Assembly (NCBI GenBank): GCA_030272155.1
Contig: CP126193.1
Coordinates: 3,410,001 to 3,474,000 of the forward strand
Direction: 5' to 3'
Length of the DNA stretch: 64,000 bases
From: Tetradesmus obliquus
Taxonomy: Eukaryota; Chlorophyta; Chlorophyceae; Sphaeropleales; Scenedesmaceae
The number at the start of each line of letters is the position of its first letter. Positions within the stretch are counted from its first letter, which is position 1. This document shows, one piece after another, positions 33,251-47,027 of this stretch. A program made the translations under genes and the position numbers. The notes under the pieces are model-generated. The model did not search any database, was not told the DNA's origin, and saw only the letters and a program-made list of their open reading frames with translations.

Positions 33251-34766
33251 CTACGCCACAGCCATCTGCTTCTCCTTTGCTGCCTTGACAGCCGCCACAG
33301 CCTGCTCATATGCAACCTCAATGCTCATCAGCGTGGTATCTAAGATCAGCGCATCATCAGCGGGCTTCAGCGGAGCTGTGGCCCTGCCCATATCCCGTGC
33401 GTCACGCGCCTTCATATCTGCTAGCACCTCGGCATATGTTGTGTCCCTCGCGCCGCGCGTGTGCAGCTCATTCAAGCGGCGCTGCGCGCGCACCTCCACG
33501 TCAGCAGTCACGTACAGCTTTACTGCTGCATCCGGGCAGATGACAGTACCCACGTCACGGCCGTCCAGCACAGAGCCTGCAGCATGTGCAGCAGCACCAT
33601 CAGCAGCATGGAATGTCTGTTAAATGGCTCCAAAACAGCTGTACGGCTGCCTCGGGGCAGATGACAGTGGCCACGTCACGGCCATCCCACACAGATCCTG
33701 CAGCATGAACATCAACAACAGCGCCAGCAGCAGCGTTGGTACCACAGGTCAGATGGCTTTAAAGCAGCTGTGCTGGGACTTCTGCGCGCTGGCACTTAAG
33801 CCAATCCAGCACAGAGCCTACTGCATGGTGTGCAGCGAGAGGGCCATGCAGCAGCGTTGTCCAGTGCATGTTGGCCGGTTGCAAAGCAGCCCTGCTGTGA
33901 TTATGCACGCTGCCATGCTTCTTTCCTTTGCAACTGCCTGCAACCATCCATACTGCACCCCACCCGCAGCACCCCTCTGCAGTTGACCAAAAAAAGCACG
34001 CTGATAACACCACTGCCATGCGTCCCAACATCACGCTGTGCTACCATCATGCTCACCGTGGAACCCTGCTGGTGGCTCGTTTGCAAACCTGCGCTGCGCC
34101 TGCAGCAGTGCCGCACGCACTGCCGGCAGCACTGACACCTTGCTTGCTGCCACTGCTGCCTGGTCGCCCCGCAGCTGTTTGTTACTTTCCAGCTCAGCCA
34201 GATTCAAATTTGCTGCCAGGTCAGCAAGTGCCTGCTCATCTGACAGGTCAATGTTGGCTGACACTGCGGCCCAGCCCACACCGCGATACAGCAGTCCTGT
34301 GTCTAGGTGCGCCAGCTGCTGATCTGTTGCTAGGCGCTTGGCGATGGTGCCTTTGCCCTGCAGGCGGTTGAAAGTGGAGGAGCAGGTGGAGTGCAAAACC
34401 CAAGTTGGTGACAAGGCAAAACCGGTTGACTACGCGCATCGGCTGCTGCTGCTTCTGTGTTGCTAGGCTGCATGCTACCACTGTCCTGTAAACTGAGCCT
34501 GATGTGCAACATCTGTTGCTGCCCATGCTGTTGCGGAGGTCAGCATCTGCTGGTGCTGAGTACCGGCATGAGCACAGCTGCAGACTGGTGCGTGCTGGGG
34601 TGCTGATGCAGCCAGTTACATAGATGATGCTTGTCCACTGGCAGCACCGCCAGAGCAGAACACTGGAGAGCATTGCAGGTGCTGCGAGTGTGCTGCTGCT
34701 CACTGGTGCCGAGCTACAGCAGATGCAGAGGAGTATGCTGGCTCTGCGTCTATGATATCTTGCTGC

Positions 34767-34803
<37 letters not shown>

Positions 34804-35215
34804 CCTGCTGCTGCTGCTGCTGCTGCTGCTCACCGAGGCTGCTGGGCCATCAATGGCAACCACAAATGCGTTGCTCTTGCCTGCATGGACAATTGCCGCA
34901 AGATGTCAATATTACTGCTAGCACGTGTAGTGCATCAATGCACAAGTGCTCAAAAACAGCAGTGTTGAAGCTGCAATATGGCAACTATCACTGCTTCAAC
35001 AGCTGCATCACCAGCTGTGGCCTTGCTGCTTCAAACTGAGCAGCAGTGCAGACGCTGCTGCCGGGCGCACCTGCTGCTGCCATGCTGCTGCACCTCCTGC
35101 TTGCGCTCAGGCCACCAAGAGTGAGTGTATAGCGGTTGCCAAGAGGCTTTACTGTGTGTATGGCACGAGACACTGTGGACACCGTCGTGCCTGCTACTGC
35201 TGCTGCTGCAGCCAT
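33251..35215 (-). CDS. cmk: Cytidylate (CMP/dCMP) kinase, bacterial type, probably plastid
   Basis: Transfers phosphate from ATP to CMP or dCMP in pyrimidine nucleotide synthesis. Exons in transcript order: 35071-35215, 34834-34880, 34057-34357, 33251-33576; in phase, 272 residues. Residues 1-48 ([20 protein letters not shown]...) are Ala/Ser/Thr/Arg-rich, as in a chloroplast transit peptide. The P-loop GPAASGKGT (60-68) is split exactly between exons 2 and 3; then [13 protein letters not shown] (CMP-binding side), the typical insert, [10 protein letters not shown] (167-176), and RAQRRLNEL with the family's C-terminal helix. All family landmarks are present, so it should be active. Divergent from the D-ribulose kinase with only 260 bp between start codons. 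Confidence 0.93.
33650..33703 (-). repeat. Partial copy of the 5' edge of CMP kinase exon 4
   Basis: GGGCAGATGACAGTGGCCACGTCACGGCCATCC... repeats about 33531-33584 (offset near 119) including the acceptor; a shorter trace occurs near 33795-33815. Confidence 0.8.
34762..34831. repeat. CAG run after 5' splice site of CMP kinase exon 2
   Basis: CTG units on the plus strand (CAG on the coding strand) start directly after the donor GTGAGC of exon 2. Confidence 0.9.
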
Positions 35216-35475
35216 GTCATGAGCAGGCTACGAGAGCACGGAGGTGTTACTGTTGAAAGCGTGTCAAATGTTTGCTAACGAGCAATGACAGGCTACCTCG
35301 GCTTGAGGCGTGCCGTAGAGTGACTACGGACGGTTGCCAGCACTGCAGTGACACTGTGATACTAACAACACCTTCGTTAACGCTGCAGACCTACGGTAAA
35401 AGACACATTCAGCAATTTTTGACTACTTATAGGCAGAGCACGATTCGTCACCTGGGAAACACCGGACTTCTCAAC
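35216..35475. promoter_or_regulatory. 260-bp bidirectional promoter region
   Basis: The entire space between the start codons of the CMP kinase (-) and D-ribulose kinase (+). Both 5' UTRs and both promoters must fit here, suggesting a shared promoter. No clear TATA element. Confidence 0.5.
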
Positions 35476-39223
<3,748 letters not shown>

Positions 39224-39610
39224 CAACGTTTCGGCCGCGCAACTGGACTGGATGGGGACGTCATGTTAACAATTGTGACAGTTACTTGGGTTCAACATGC
39301 AGCTTGCAGGGGTTCCTCAGAAGGGGCTGTCCCTCTGGCATGGCACTTTTGGGTATCTCAGTTTCACCATTTTAATCAGCTGTCAAATGTAACGCGTCAA
39401 GTCCTGCCTAATGTGCCATCGGTTGAGCTGTCCTCGATGGGTGACCGTAGTACAGGATCCCAGCGGCAACAGTGATGCCGAGCCTGACGATTTCGTGCAA
39501 TAACAATAGCGTTGCAAAAAATTTTCCACGCCTGATTGAGATGCTGATTTGTCGTCTGTGGCGATTGCACGGTGCTACAGCTGTAACCACTGAGTTCCGA
39601 TAGCCTATAA
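39224..39610. other. Short spacer between D-ribulose kinase and 2H-phosphoesterase genes
   Basis: 387 bp, same-strand neighbours; must hold the 3' UTR of one and the promoter of the next. Nothing specific seen. Confidence 0.4.
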
Positions 39611-42585
39611 ATGCAGCACCGGCTAACGCATCGGCTGGGGCAGATACACTATGAAGATCCCATTCTGCCTATTCAGGAGCGAGTAAGTAAGCTGAGTTGC
39701 TGGAGTTCGCAGCTGCACGAATACTGCCAGCACAGCAATGCAGCAGCAGCGGCAGGGGCAGCAGCAGCAACTTGATGCTATGATATTGAAGCGGCTGATG
39801 CCACCACCACCTGTCCTGCCATTCGTGTGTAACTGCAGGGCCAAACTGCATTTCGGCTGAGCTACAGACAGCTTCAAAGGGGAGGCACAGTTTTTGCCCT
39901 GCTGCTGGTGTTGTTTGTAGGTGCGTGTCACTCAGTGCCAATGACTGCTGTCAACATCTAGGGCTGTCTCAGTACATATGCCCAGGGTCTGACTGAAGCA
40001 TGTATTCAATGCAAAGAAGCATATGACGGCTGATGATATTGTGTGTTGCTGGTGCTGCAGTACACAGCTACAGGCGGCACTACCAGGCTGTTCAGAGGCA
40101 GGCGCTGTCCAGCTGCCCTGCGCGCCTGGCTGCACTCGGCCTGGACCTCTCGCAAGGTGAAGCTTGATGCAGCAAATGAACTTGTGCAGAACAACAAGCC
40201 TGTGACAAGCAACGGCGTATCTATCATAGCATACAAAGCAACCTTGACTTCATACAACTGCCAACTGTGGCGGCAACAATCAACCAGATGGTACCAGTGG
40301 ACACAGCAGCTGCTTGTTGGTAAAACTGCTGCCAGTGGGCATTCGTATCGTGCCACTTCATGTCAAACAAGCACACCATCCCCCTGCCTGAACAAGACAG
40401 CGCCTCACCCTTATGTGCTGAGACTGGTGACAATTGAACTTGACTGCTTGAATGACCCAAAGCTGCTGCCAGTGGGCAGTTGTATCACGCCACTTCATGC
40501 CAAGCAAGCACACCAACCCCGGCCTGAACAAGACAGCGCCTCACCCTTACGTGCTGAGACTGATTACAATTGAACTTGACTGATTGAATGACCCAAAGCC
40601 TCCCTCACCTCAACTGCCTGCTTGTGGTCACGCAGCTGCTCATGAGTCAGCCCGGTTCGTAACAAGCAGCGATGACAGCAGCAGCGTCTGGCAGCACTCG
40701 CTTGTGCGGCAACAGCTGTACCGTGAGATGGCTGCTGGCCTAAAGCAGCATGGCCTCAGCTTGGGAGGTGTCGTCACGCAGGGACTCACACAGTCACAGC
40801 TGTTCACGCACGCAGACGCAAGCAGCAAATGGGGCAGGCCGCGCATTATGCCGGTGCTGCATCCCCTGCAGGTGCGCACGTGGCTTGTGCATCTGAAGTT
40901 CTGTGTGGTGTTTGTCTTATCTCAGTTGCGGCAATTGTGTGCAGCGCTGACCTGAATGACCTGGCATGCAGTGCTTTTGAATTATTCAGCTTCTTACCTT
41001 CCCTGCTTTTCGTCATGTTCACCAAGTGATGCACTACAAGTCATGCCATAGTCTATCAGGTACAAGCCACGATACTGACGCTGCCGACTGCCACACAACT
41101 GCTGCTGTGCTGTGACCAAGCTGGCAGGTGCCCGTGCGTGCTGTGGTGCTGCCGCTGCTGGATCACGAGGCAGTGATGCAGCTGCACGCTGCCGTGCGTC
41201 ATGCGCTGCAGCAGGTGGTGGCTGATGACAGCGTGTGGTACCAGGATGACACCAGCATGCACGCGACGCTGTACCATGCTTCCACACACGGCGTGAGTGC
41301 AACAGCTGGGGAGTAGAGTCCGCGCTGGCGCGTTGCTGCAGGAGTTGTGCAATGCAGCTTTGTGTTGTGCAACAACACTGCTCTGTGGTGGTGCCTGCAT
41401 CAATGCTTCATGAAGCCATGTTAATCATGAGAGCCAGCACTACGTATCACACATGCCAGCATACCTTCAAACCTGCTGAGCACTGCGCATCAACCAAGTA
41501 CCCACATCCCACACACACTTCTCACGCTGTGTCATGTGCAGCACCCTGTGCCGGCAGCCCCAGATGCTGTGCGGCAGGAGATAGCTGCTGTGCGAGGCGT
41601 GGCTGGCAGATCCTGCCCCGTCAGGGCTGTGCTGGACCGAGTGGTAGTCACCAGCACAGGAGTGGTGGTGGCCTGCTGGCAGGTGCGGCATGCGGCCTGA
41701 TGCCCAGCTTCACTGCTTTGTGAGCATTTGACGCATCGGTTTACCATGCAGCCATTTAGCCCAGAGCCACGTCACACTCGGCCCTGCGCCCTACTGGTTG
41801 GAGTGGTGTTTTTGTTTAGTAGCAGCTGTGCAGCGCCCCTGGTGACCACAACAATGCTGATGTGCTGCAGGTGTTGCCAGGCTCCAGTGAGCCTGCAGGT
41901 CTGCGTTCAGCGCTGAAAGACGCGCTGCCTGCTGCGCCTGCACCGGCCCAGCAGGTGGTGCTGCAGCCCTCCCTGCTGCACATCACTGTGGCGCGGCTGC
42001 TGGCGCCTGCAAAGCTGCCAACACACGGAGGCAGCCAGGCGACCGTCGAGCGACAGGTATGCAGGGGTTGAGTGGCTGCTGGCTGATCGGCAGTAGCAGC
42101 ACTGTCACAGGAGTACTCCTGCTGGACTCCAGGGTCAAAAGCCGTTGAATTGCTTGCTGTTGCTCCTCATGACCCACGCGCACGCAGCCCTGATGCTTGC
42201 TTGTGGCTGACTGCTGGAGCAGCATGGCCATTGCGTGTGCCTGCACAGCATCAGTTACATGCCGGCTGCCTGCATGTACTGGACAAGCAGCGAGAGCCTT
42301 CACAGTTTGACGGCGGATGGCAACGGTCTGGTGCTGCTGTTGTGCCGTGCTGCTGACCAGGTGTGGCACAGCCAGGCGCTTCAGCAGGCCCTGGCAGAGG
42401 TAGCAGCTGATCTGACTGACGAGCTGTGTGGCCTGGTGGCTGTGTTTGAGGAGGTATGGTTTGTGGAGGAGCAGGACCTGCTGGCGCTGGGGTTGGGAGG
42501 CAGATACGCAAAGCATGCAGGGCAGCTGAGGTGCCCAGGTGCACAACACGCACACGCAAATCTGCCTCCTCGTGTTGTGAAGTGA
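39611..42585 (+). CDS. 2H-phosphoesterase superfamily (RNA ligase/cyclic phosphodiesterase-like) protein
   Basis: The 2H superfamily hydrolyses 2',3'-cyclic or related phosphoesters with two H-x-T-x motifs. Exons: 39611-39686, 40061-40156, 40636-40871, 41128-41292, 41542-41682, 41871-42056, 42361-42585; all in phase, 374 residues. The paired motifs are HATL (181-184) within WYQDDTSMHATLYHASTH, and HITV (275-278) within LLHITVARLL, 94 residues apart as expected. Between them SCPVRAVLDRVVVTSTGVVVACWQ, and after them VWFVEEQDLLALGLGGR, resemble plant proteins annotated as RNA ligase/cyclic nucleotide phosphodiesterase family. The first two exons are less certain: the donor GTAAGC (second of two overlapping GTAAG) was chosen because it keeps YRRHYQAVQRQAL in frame. 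Substrate unknown. Confidence 0.8.
40327..40598. repeat. 136-bp tandem duplication in 2H-phosphoesterase intron 2
   Basis: 40327-40462 and 40463-40598 are directly adjacent, about 90 percent alike by eye, each running from CTGCTGCCAGTGGGC to TGAATGACCCAAAG. Confidence 0.9.
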
Positions 42586-43045
42586 TGCCTTTTGCACCCC
42601 TGCCTCACGCCTTTACGCATGATGTGCAACAGTGTTGCTTCAGATGGCCTGTGAGCTCAGCTGAGCTGCAGCTCACTGAGCTGTGGCCTGCTAGTTGTGT
42701 ACTTTCATAAAGTGCTCAGCACCTCATCTCCTTACATGACCTGTACTTATTTTGCAAAGCTTTCAGGATTCAATTGCCGCACATGAGGGAAAGTCGGGGT
42801 GCAAACCAAGGTGACTAATCGGTGTTGCTAATCACCAGTTCAAAACCGTGGAGTGACAAATCTCTATCATTGTTTTGCACTGATTAAAGCGTAAGTGCTT
42901 GATGACTATAGCCGCTCTGAGTTATAATATAGCTGTGGCTGTTGTACATGTAATACGTGATTGTTCGCTGCGAGCTTGGCCGAGCACGCCACCTCAAGCA
43001 CATTGAACTGACCGATTGCAGGCAAGCAGATCTCTTGCAATAGTG
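42586..43045. other. Spacer between 2H-phosphoesterase and LRR genes
   Basis: 460 bp between same-strand genes. AT-richer in its second half (from about 42720), which may contain the LRR gene promoter. TGTAA near 42946 is a candidate polyadenylation signal. Confidence 0.4.
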
Positions 43046-45949
43046 ATGAGTTCGATGATGTGGGACTTGGTGTCTTCGAGCAGGTCCAAAAGCTGCTCGC
43101 TGGAGCACGCTGGCCTGCCTCTTCTACTGCAGCAACAAGTCAAGGACCTGCAGACGTTGTGCAGCCTGCTGCAGACCTCAAAAGCCGCTCGAGAAGCCGC
43201 CTTAGCACACTGCTCTGTGCCTTTGCTGTGCAGCCCAGGTATGTGGCTGGTTGATGCTCAATGGGCTGACAGCGAATGTTGGTGCCAGCGTCTGTTTGAT
43301 CAATGACAATATTAGTCCAGATCCTGTGCACCTGCTGGTTGCCTGAGTAAGCAGGAAAAGCAGCTACATGTGTGTGGTGTGGGCACAAACAGCTTGGTTG
43401 GTTGGCATCAACCTGCTTCACTGCTGCTGTCGTCCCCGCTGCAACTGCAACTGTTGGCTGCTGTTTCCTGCAGCCACACTGGAGCAGGCGGAACACATCG
43501 CTGAATGGGTCACCAAATACGGTTCGTCGCTGGATTCCTTTGAGTGGAAGCCACGGATGGACGGACTCTGCAAACCAAGCCTGGACTTAGCCACCAGGGC
43601 AGCAGCATTTGCAGCGCTTGCAGCAGCCCTGCAGCAGGCTGCAGCCTCCCCCAGGGCTTGCGCCTGCGTTCCTGCAAGCTGGCATCTGTCAGCTGGGACT
43701 GTGACGTCATCCTGCAGCAGCTGCCAGTCAACAGTTTGACCAGCCTGGACGTGTCCTTTCGCTTCCCATACATTGAAGGTGACCAAGCCGCATGTGAACG
43801 GCAGCTTGCAGGAGTGATGGCCGCACTGCCGCAGATGCAGCAGCTGCGCAACCTGGTGATAGATGTGCATGGCAGCGGGTGGCTGGAGCTTGTTGACCCG
43901 CTGATGAACCCGCTGTCAAGCCTGACAAACTTGACACGCCTGGAGGTTGGCTCACTCTGGTCGCTCGGGTGAGTGCCAGCAAATACGCGTTTGATATGTG
44001 GGTACAGAGACGATTTGTTGCATATTGGTCTGGGCACACTAAACAGATGCTGCCTGTGAAATCGCTCAGGACGGCCAGCTCAACATCAGCCAAACTGCAT
44101 TGCACACTGCAGCACCAAACGCACTGCGGTACGAGCTGTGGCACTGACCTTTTAACTGAGCATGTGACATTGAGAATGCGCGCACATGTGTGCCTTCACT
44201 GTGCTTGTGGGGCCTTGGTAAGGTAAGGTAAGGTAAGGAGCTAGATGCATCATGCACGTACTCGTGTTGCTGTGCTAGCGCAACGCAGGGTTGCGGCAGG
44301 CATGCCTGCCATCCGCTGTCATTGGCTCTCTGCACATCTGCAGTACTCTTGGCACGTGCAGCCATCTGTTCTTCAGTTTGTCGACTGCCGCTGCAATGCT
44401 TTCTGTCGACCGCCGCTGCAACTCAATGCCCTGCTTGCAGCGAGCTGCAGCATACACCGCATAGCCTGCTGGAGCTGGAGTACAGCTGGGAGCTGTTTGA
44501 CACACCTGACGACACGCTGAGCTTGTCACACCTCACAGCTCTCACCAAGCTGACAACAGGTAAGAGGCCGGGACAGTAAGCTGCTACGGCTCTGTGAGCC
44601 TTTTGCTCTACTATGAAATGTGCACCCGTTGCTGCTGTCCTGTCGCATAGAGTTGCATGCATACTGTGCCATTGCATGTCCTGGCCCGCGCGACCTTGAA
44701 CCGTCCAATTCATACATTAGGTCTAGCACAGCCAACTGCAGAGAGCGGCTGGTGGCCTGGCAAATGCACAGGCAGGCAGCACAGCAGCAAGCAGGCACCG
44801 CTAACTTAGCTGGCAGCGAAGGGATGGCTCTGGTGTCAGTGCTGCCTATCCTGCCTGACTTGCATGTTATAAACATTTCCAACCCATTGTTGGAGCTTGT
44901 AGTGACATGTATGAGGCTCCAGCAAGGAACTGAAGCGTTGCATCTGCTGCCGTGCTGATGGCTACAGGCCGCACAGAAGAGATTTTCGGCAATCAGAGCT
45001 GCCTCCCAGCCTCAAGGTGCTGCAGTGCGGGCGGCTCGTGCACGCTAAAGCGCTGCTGCCGCTGCGCTACCTACAGGGGCTGGACATCCTCAACTGCCTC
45101 AGCACAGCGGAGGAGCTGTTGCGCCTCAGCAGCCTTACAGCCCTCACACACATCACCATCTGCTACATTGACTCGTTTGATAGGAACCCAGAGTTATACG
45201 CCAGCTATAGCTACGACGACGACTATGAGTTGACGCCGGATGCTGCATCAGCTGCTTGGCCTGCCCTGGCAAGCCAGCTGCGGGTGCTGCACATCGAAGA
45301 CGACCGCGGCAGTGACCCAGATGTGAAGCCATACCAGCTCAGTGCAGCAGCAGTGGCTGCGCTAGGCAGCCTGACAGCGCTGACCAGCCTGCAGCTGCAT
45401 CACCTGCAGTGCCCAGAGGTGCAGCCGCAGCAGCTGGCAGCAGCGCTGCGGCGCTGCACTGCGCTGCAGGTGCTGGATCTGGGCCATTTGGAGCTGCAGT
45501 GGGGGCCAGTTCAGGGCTTGACAGGCGATGCAGATGCAGATGCTGCGCTGCTTGATGCGGCTGAGGTGCGAGGCATGCAGGTGATAGCAGTAGGGATTGC
45601 CAGCTTGCCCAGCCTGCAGCAGCTGGCGCTCTGCAGGCTGCCTGTGGACATGCACGCAGCGGTGGCGCTGGCAGCAGCGGCAGCAGGCACGCGCCTGACG
45701 GAGCTCAGCATGGATCGCTGCGACCTGCCAGACTGCGCGATGAGCGCGCTCGCGCTTGGGCTCACAAACTTGAGAAGCCTGGAGTTGAAGCATTGCGATG
45801 TGGGGGATGGTGCGCTGCCGGCGCTTGCGAGGCTGCCGCTGCAGCGGTTGAGCTGGGACAACTGCGAGTTTTCGGTTGCTGCATTGGACCTGTTTTTACC
45901 GCGGTGGAAAGCGCTGCGCGCTGCGCCAGTTGTGTGCGTGGTCAAATGA
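43046..45949 (+). CDS. Leucine-rich-repeat protein with a one-base frame break
   Basis: Exons: 43046-43238, 43474-43968, 44441-44559, 44997-45949. The N-terminus (LPLLLQQQVKDLQTLCSLLQTSKAAREA) resembles the F-box-like helix pair seen in algal LRR proteins; the rest is a series of Leu-rich repeats (LTALTSLQLHHL, LQVLDLGHLEL, LTNLRSLELKHC), suggesting a protein-interaction solenoid, possibly a ubiquitin-ligase adaptor. Within exon 2 the frame up to about 43645 (EWVTKYGSSLDSFEW ... AAALQQAA) and the frame after it (GLRLRSCKLASVSWDCDV...) are both clearly coding but one base out of register. The shift falls at a run of five C (43648-43652); one more C would make it continuous, and only then do the outer exon phases agree. 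Either an assembly error or a recent frameshift. Confidence 0.75.
44219..44237. repeat. GGTAA microsatellite
   Basis: Four tandem copies of the pentamer GGTAA in LRR intron 2. Each contains GTAAG, the core of a 5' splice site, so it is an array of donor-like motifs. Confidence 0.85.
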
Positions 45950-47027
45950 TTGTGAGTGACAGGCTGGAGCGTGTTACAGCATGCTGCACGCTACGCCGCC
46001 GCTCCGAGCAGCTGTGAAGCAATTTCAGTCCTGTGCTGCTGTATCATACTGTGTTGTGTTGTTGACTGAGTGATTGCAGGCCAGGGGGTTGTGAATGACA
46101 GGCCAGGGGTTAGCTATGGTGCCTGATGGACTCCATCAGGCACCATGGATCGAAGTTGGCTTCAGCAAGTTTGTGTGGCTGAGCCACACAACCTTGCTGA
46201 AGCTTTGGATCGAAGTTGGCCTGCAGGTTTGGCAGCTGCCAAACCGTAATATTATTGTGTTGCCAGTTGTGCCGCATTGCGTCTGTAAGGAGTGACTGTC
46301 CATGCTGTGTGACACTTACCCAGCGGGGTACCAATAAGTGCACATGTGACTGACTGACTGTAGTGCTACAGACTGTGCAACCCGCCTGTTCAGCCTGGAC
46401 GGTGGGAGACCTTGCGGGGATGCCTGAAGAGGGAGGCAGCAGTCTTTGTGTGACTGCTTGCAGCTGCGGTGATCTGTGCCCGCTTCCTTTACAAGCAACA
46501 CACGATGCGGTGATGAACAGGTTACCCAGCTGCTGGTGTGTAGTGAGGATTACTTCCATGTTCGACGTCCATGGATCTACCCAGAAAAATATACAATAGT
46601 ATACTTCTTTGAAATTTGTGTTTTCTTTGCCGGTCGCGCGCTGCTTTTGAGTGGTTGGTCGCACTGGTACTCCCAGATCGCAGGCGAGCGTTGAATCGTC
46701 CTTAGCTGGCACGCACGTCTGCCTTTTGACAATTAAGCCTATCTGGATCTCCGCTGATCAGGCAGAATGCGCACATGATCACGCGAGCAGACGTGTACAA
46801 CAGAGTCAAAACGCCCGGCGCAAAACAACAGAGTCCACTGTATACAGCCTAACTGCCATACACCAGCAACACATCATACTGTAGGCCATTGCTGACCAGG
46901 CGTAGGTGCTTTTTGTGCTCGCCTCGTGCTGAGCGTGGGAGCCCTATTTGCTTCACACCACAATCACGCACGCCCCCTCAACCCGTGCACGCCCCACTCA
47001 TCTGCTACCCTTACTACTCGAGGCAAA
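45950..47027. other. Spacer between LRR and FAD2 genes, with palindrome array
   Basis: 1.1 kb. Its first part carries the palindrome array (46116-46258). The part from about 46560 onwards is AT-richer and leads into FAD2's 5' UTR. No coding gene seen. Confidence 0.45.
46116..46258. repeat. Array of three near-perfect palindromes with interleaved direct repeats
   Basis: Palindrome 1: 15-bp perfect arms (46116-46130, 46132-46146) around one base. Palindrome 2: 22-bp arms (46159-46180, 46182-46203) with one mismatch, around one base. Palindrome 3: GGTTTGGCAGCTGCCAAACC (46226-46245), perfect. TGGATCGAAGTTGGC occurs at 46146-46160 and again at 46206-46220, flanking palindrome 2 with a 60-bp period. 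TAATATTA follows at about 46247. Not coding. Confidence 0.9.

Noticed and set aside
43500..43660. Explaining the LRR frame change by a small intron
   Set aside because: A GTCACC...CCCCCAG intron is conceivable, but it would remove sequence that reads as typical LRR-protein coding (EWVTKYGSSLDSFEW to AAALQQAA); a single missing C in a C run is simpler.
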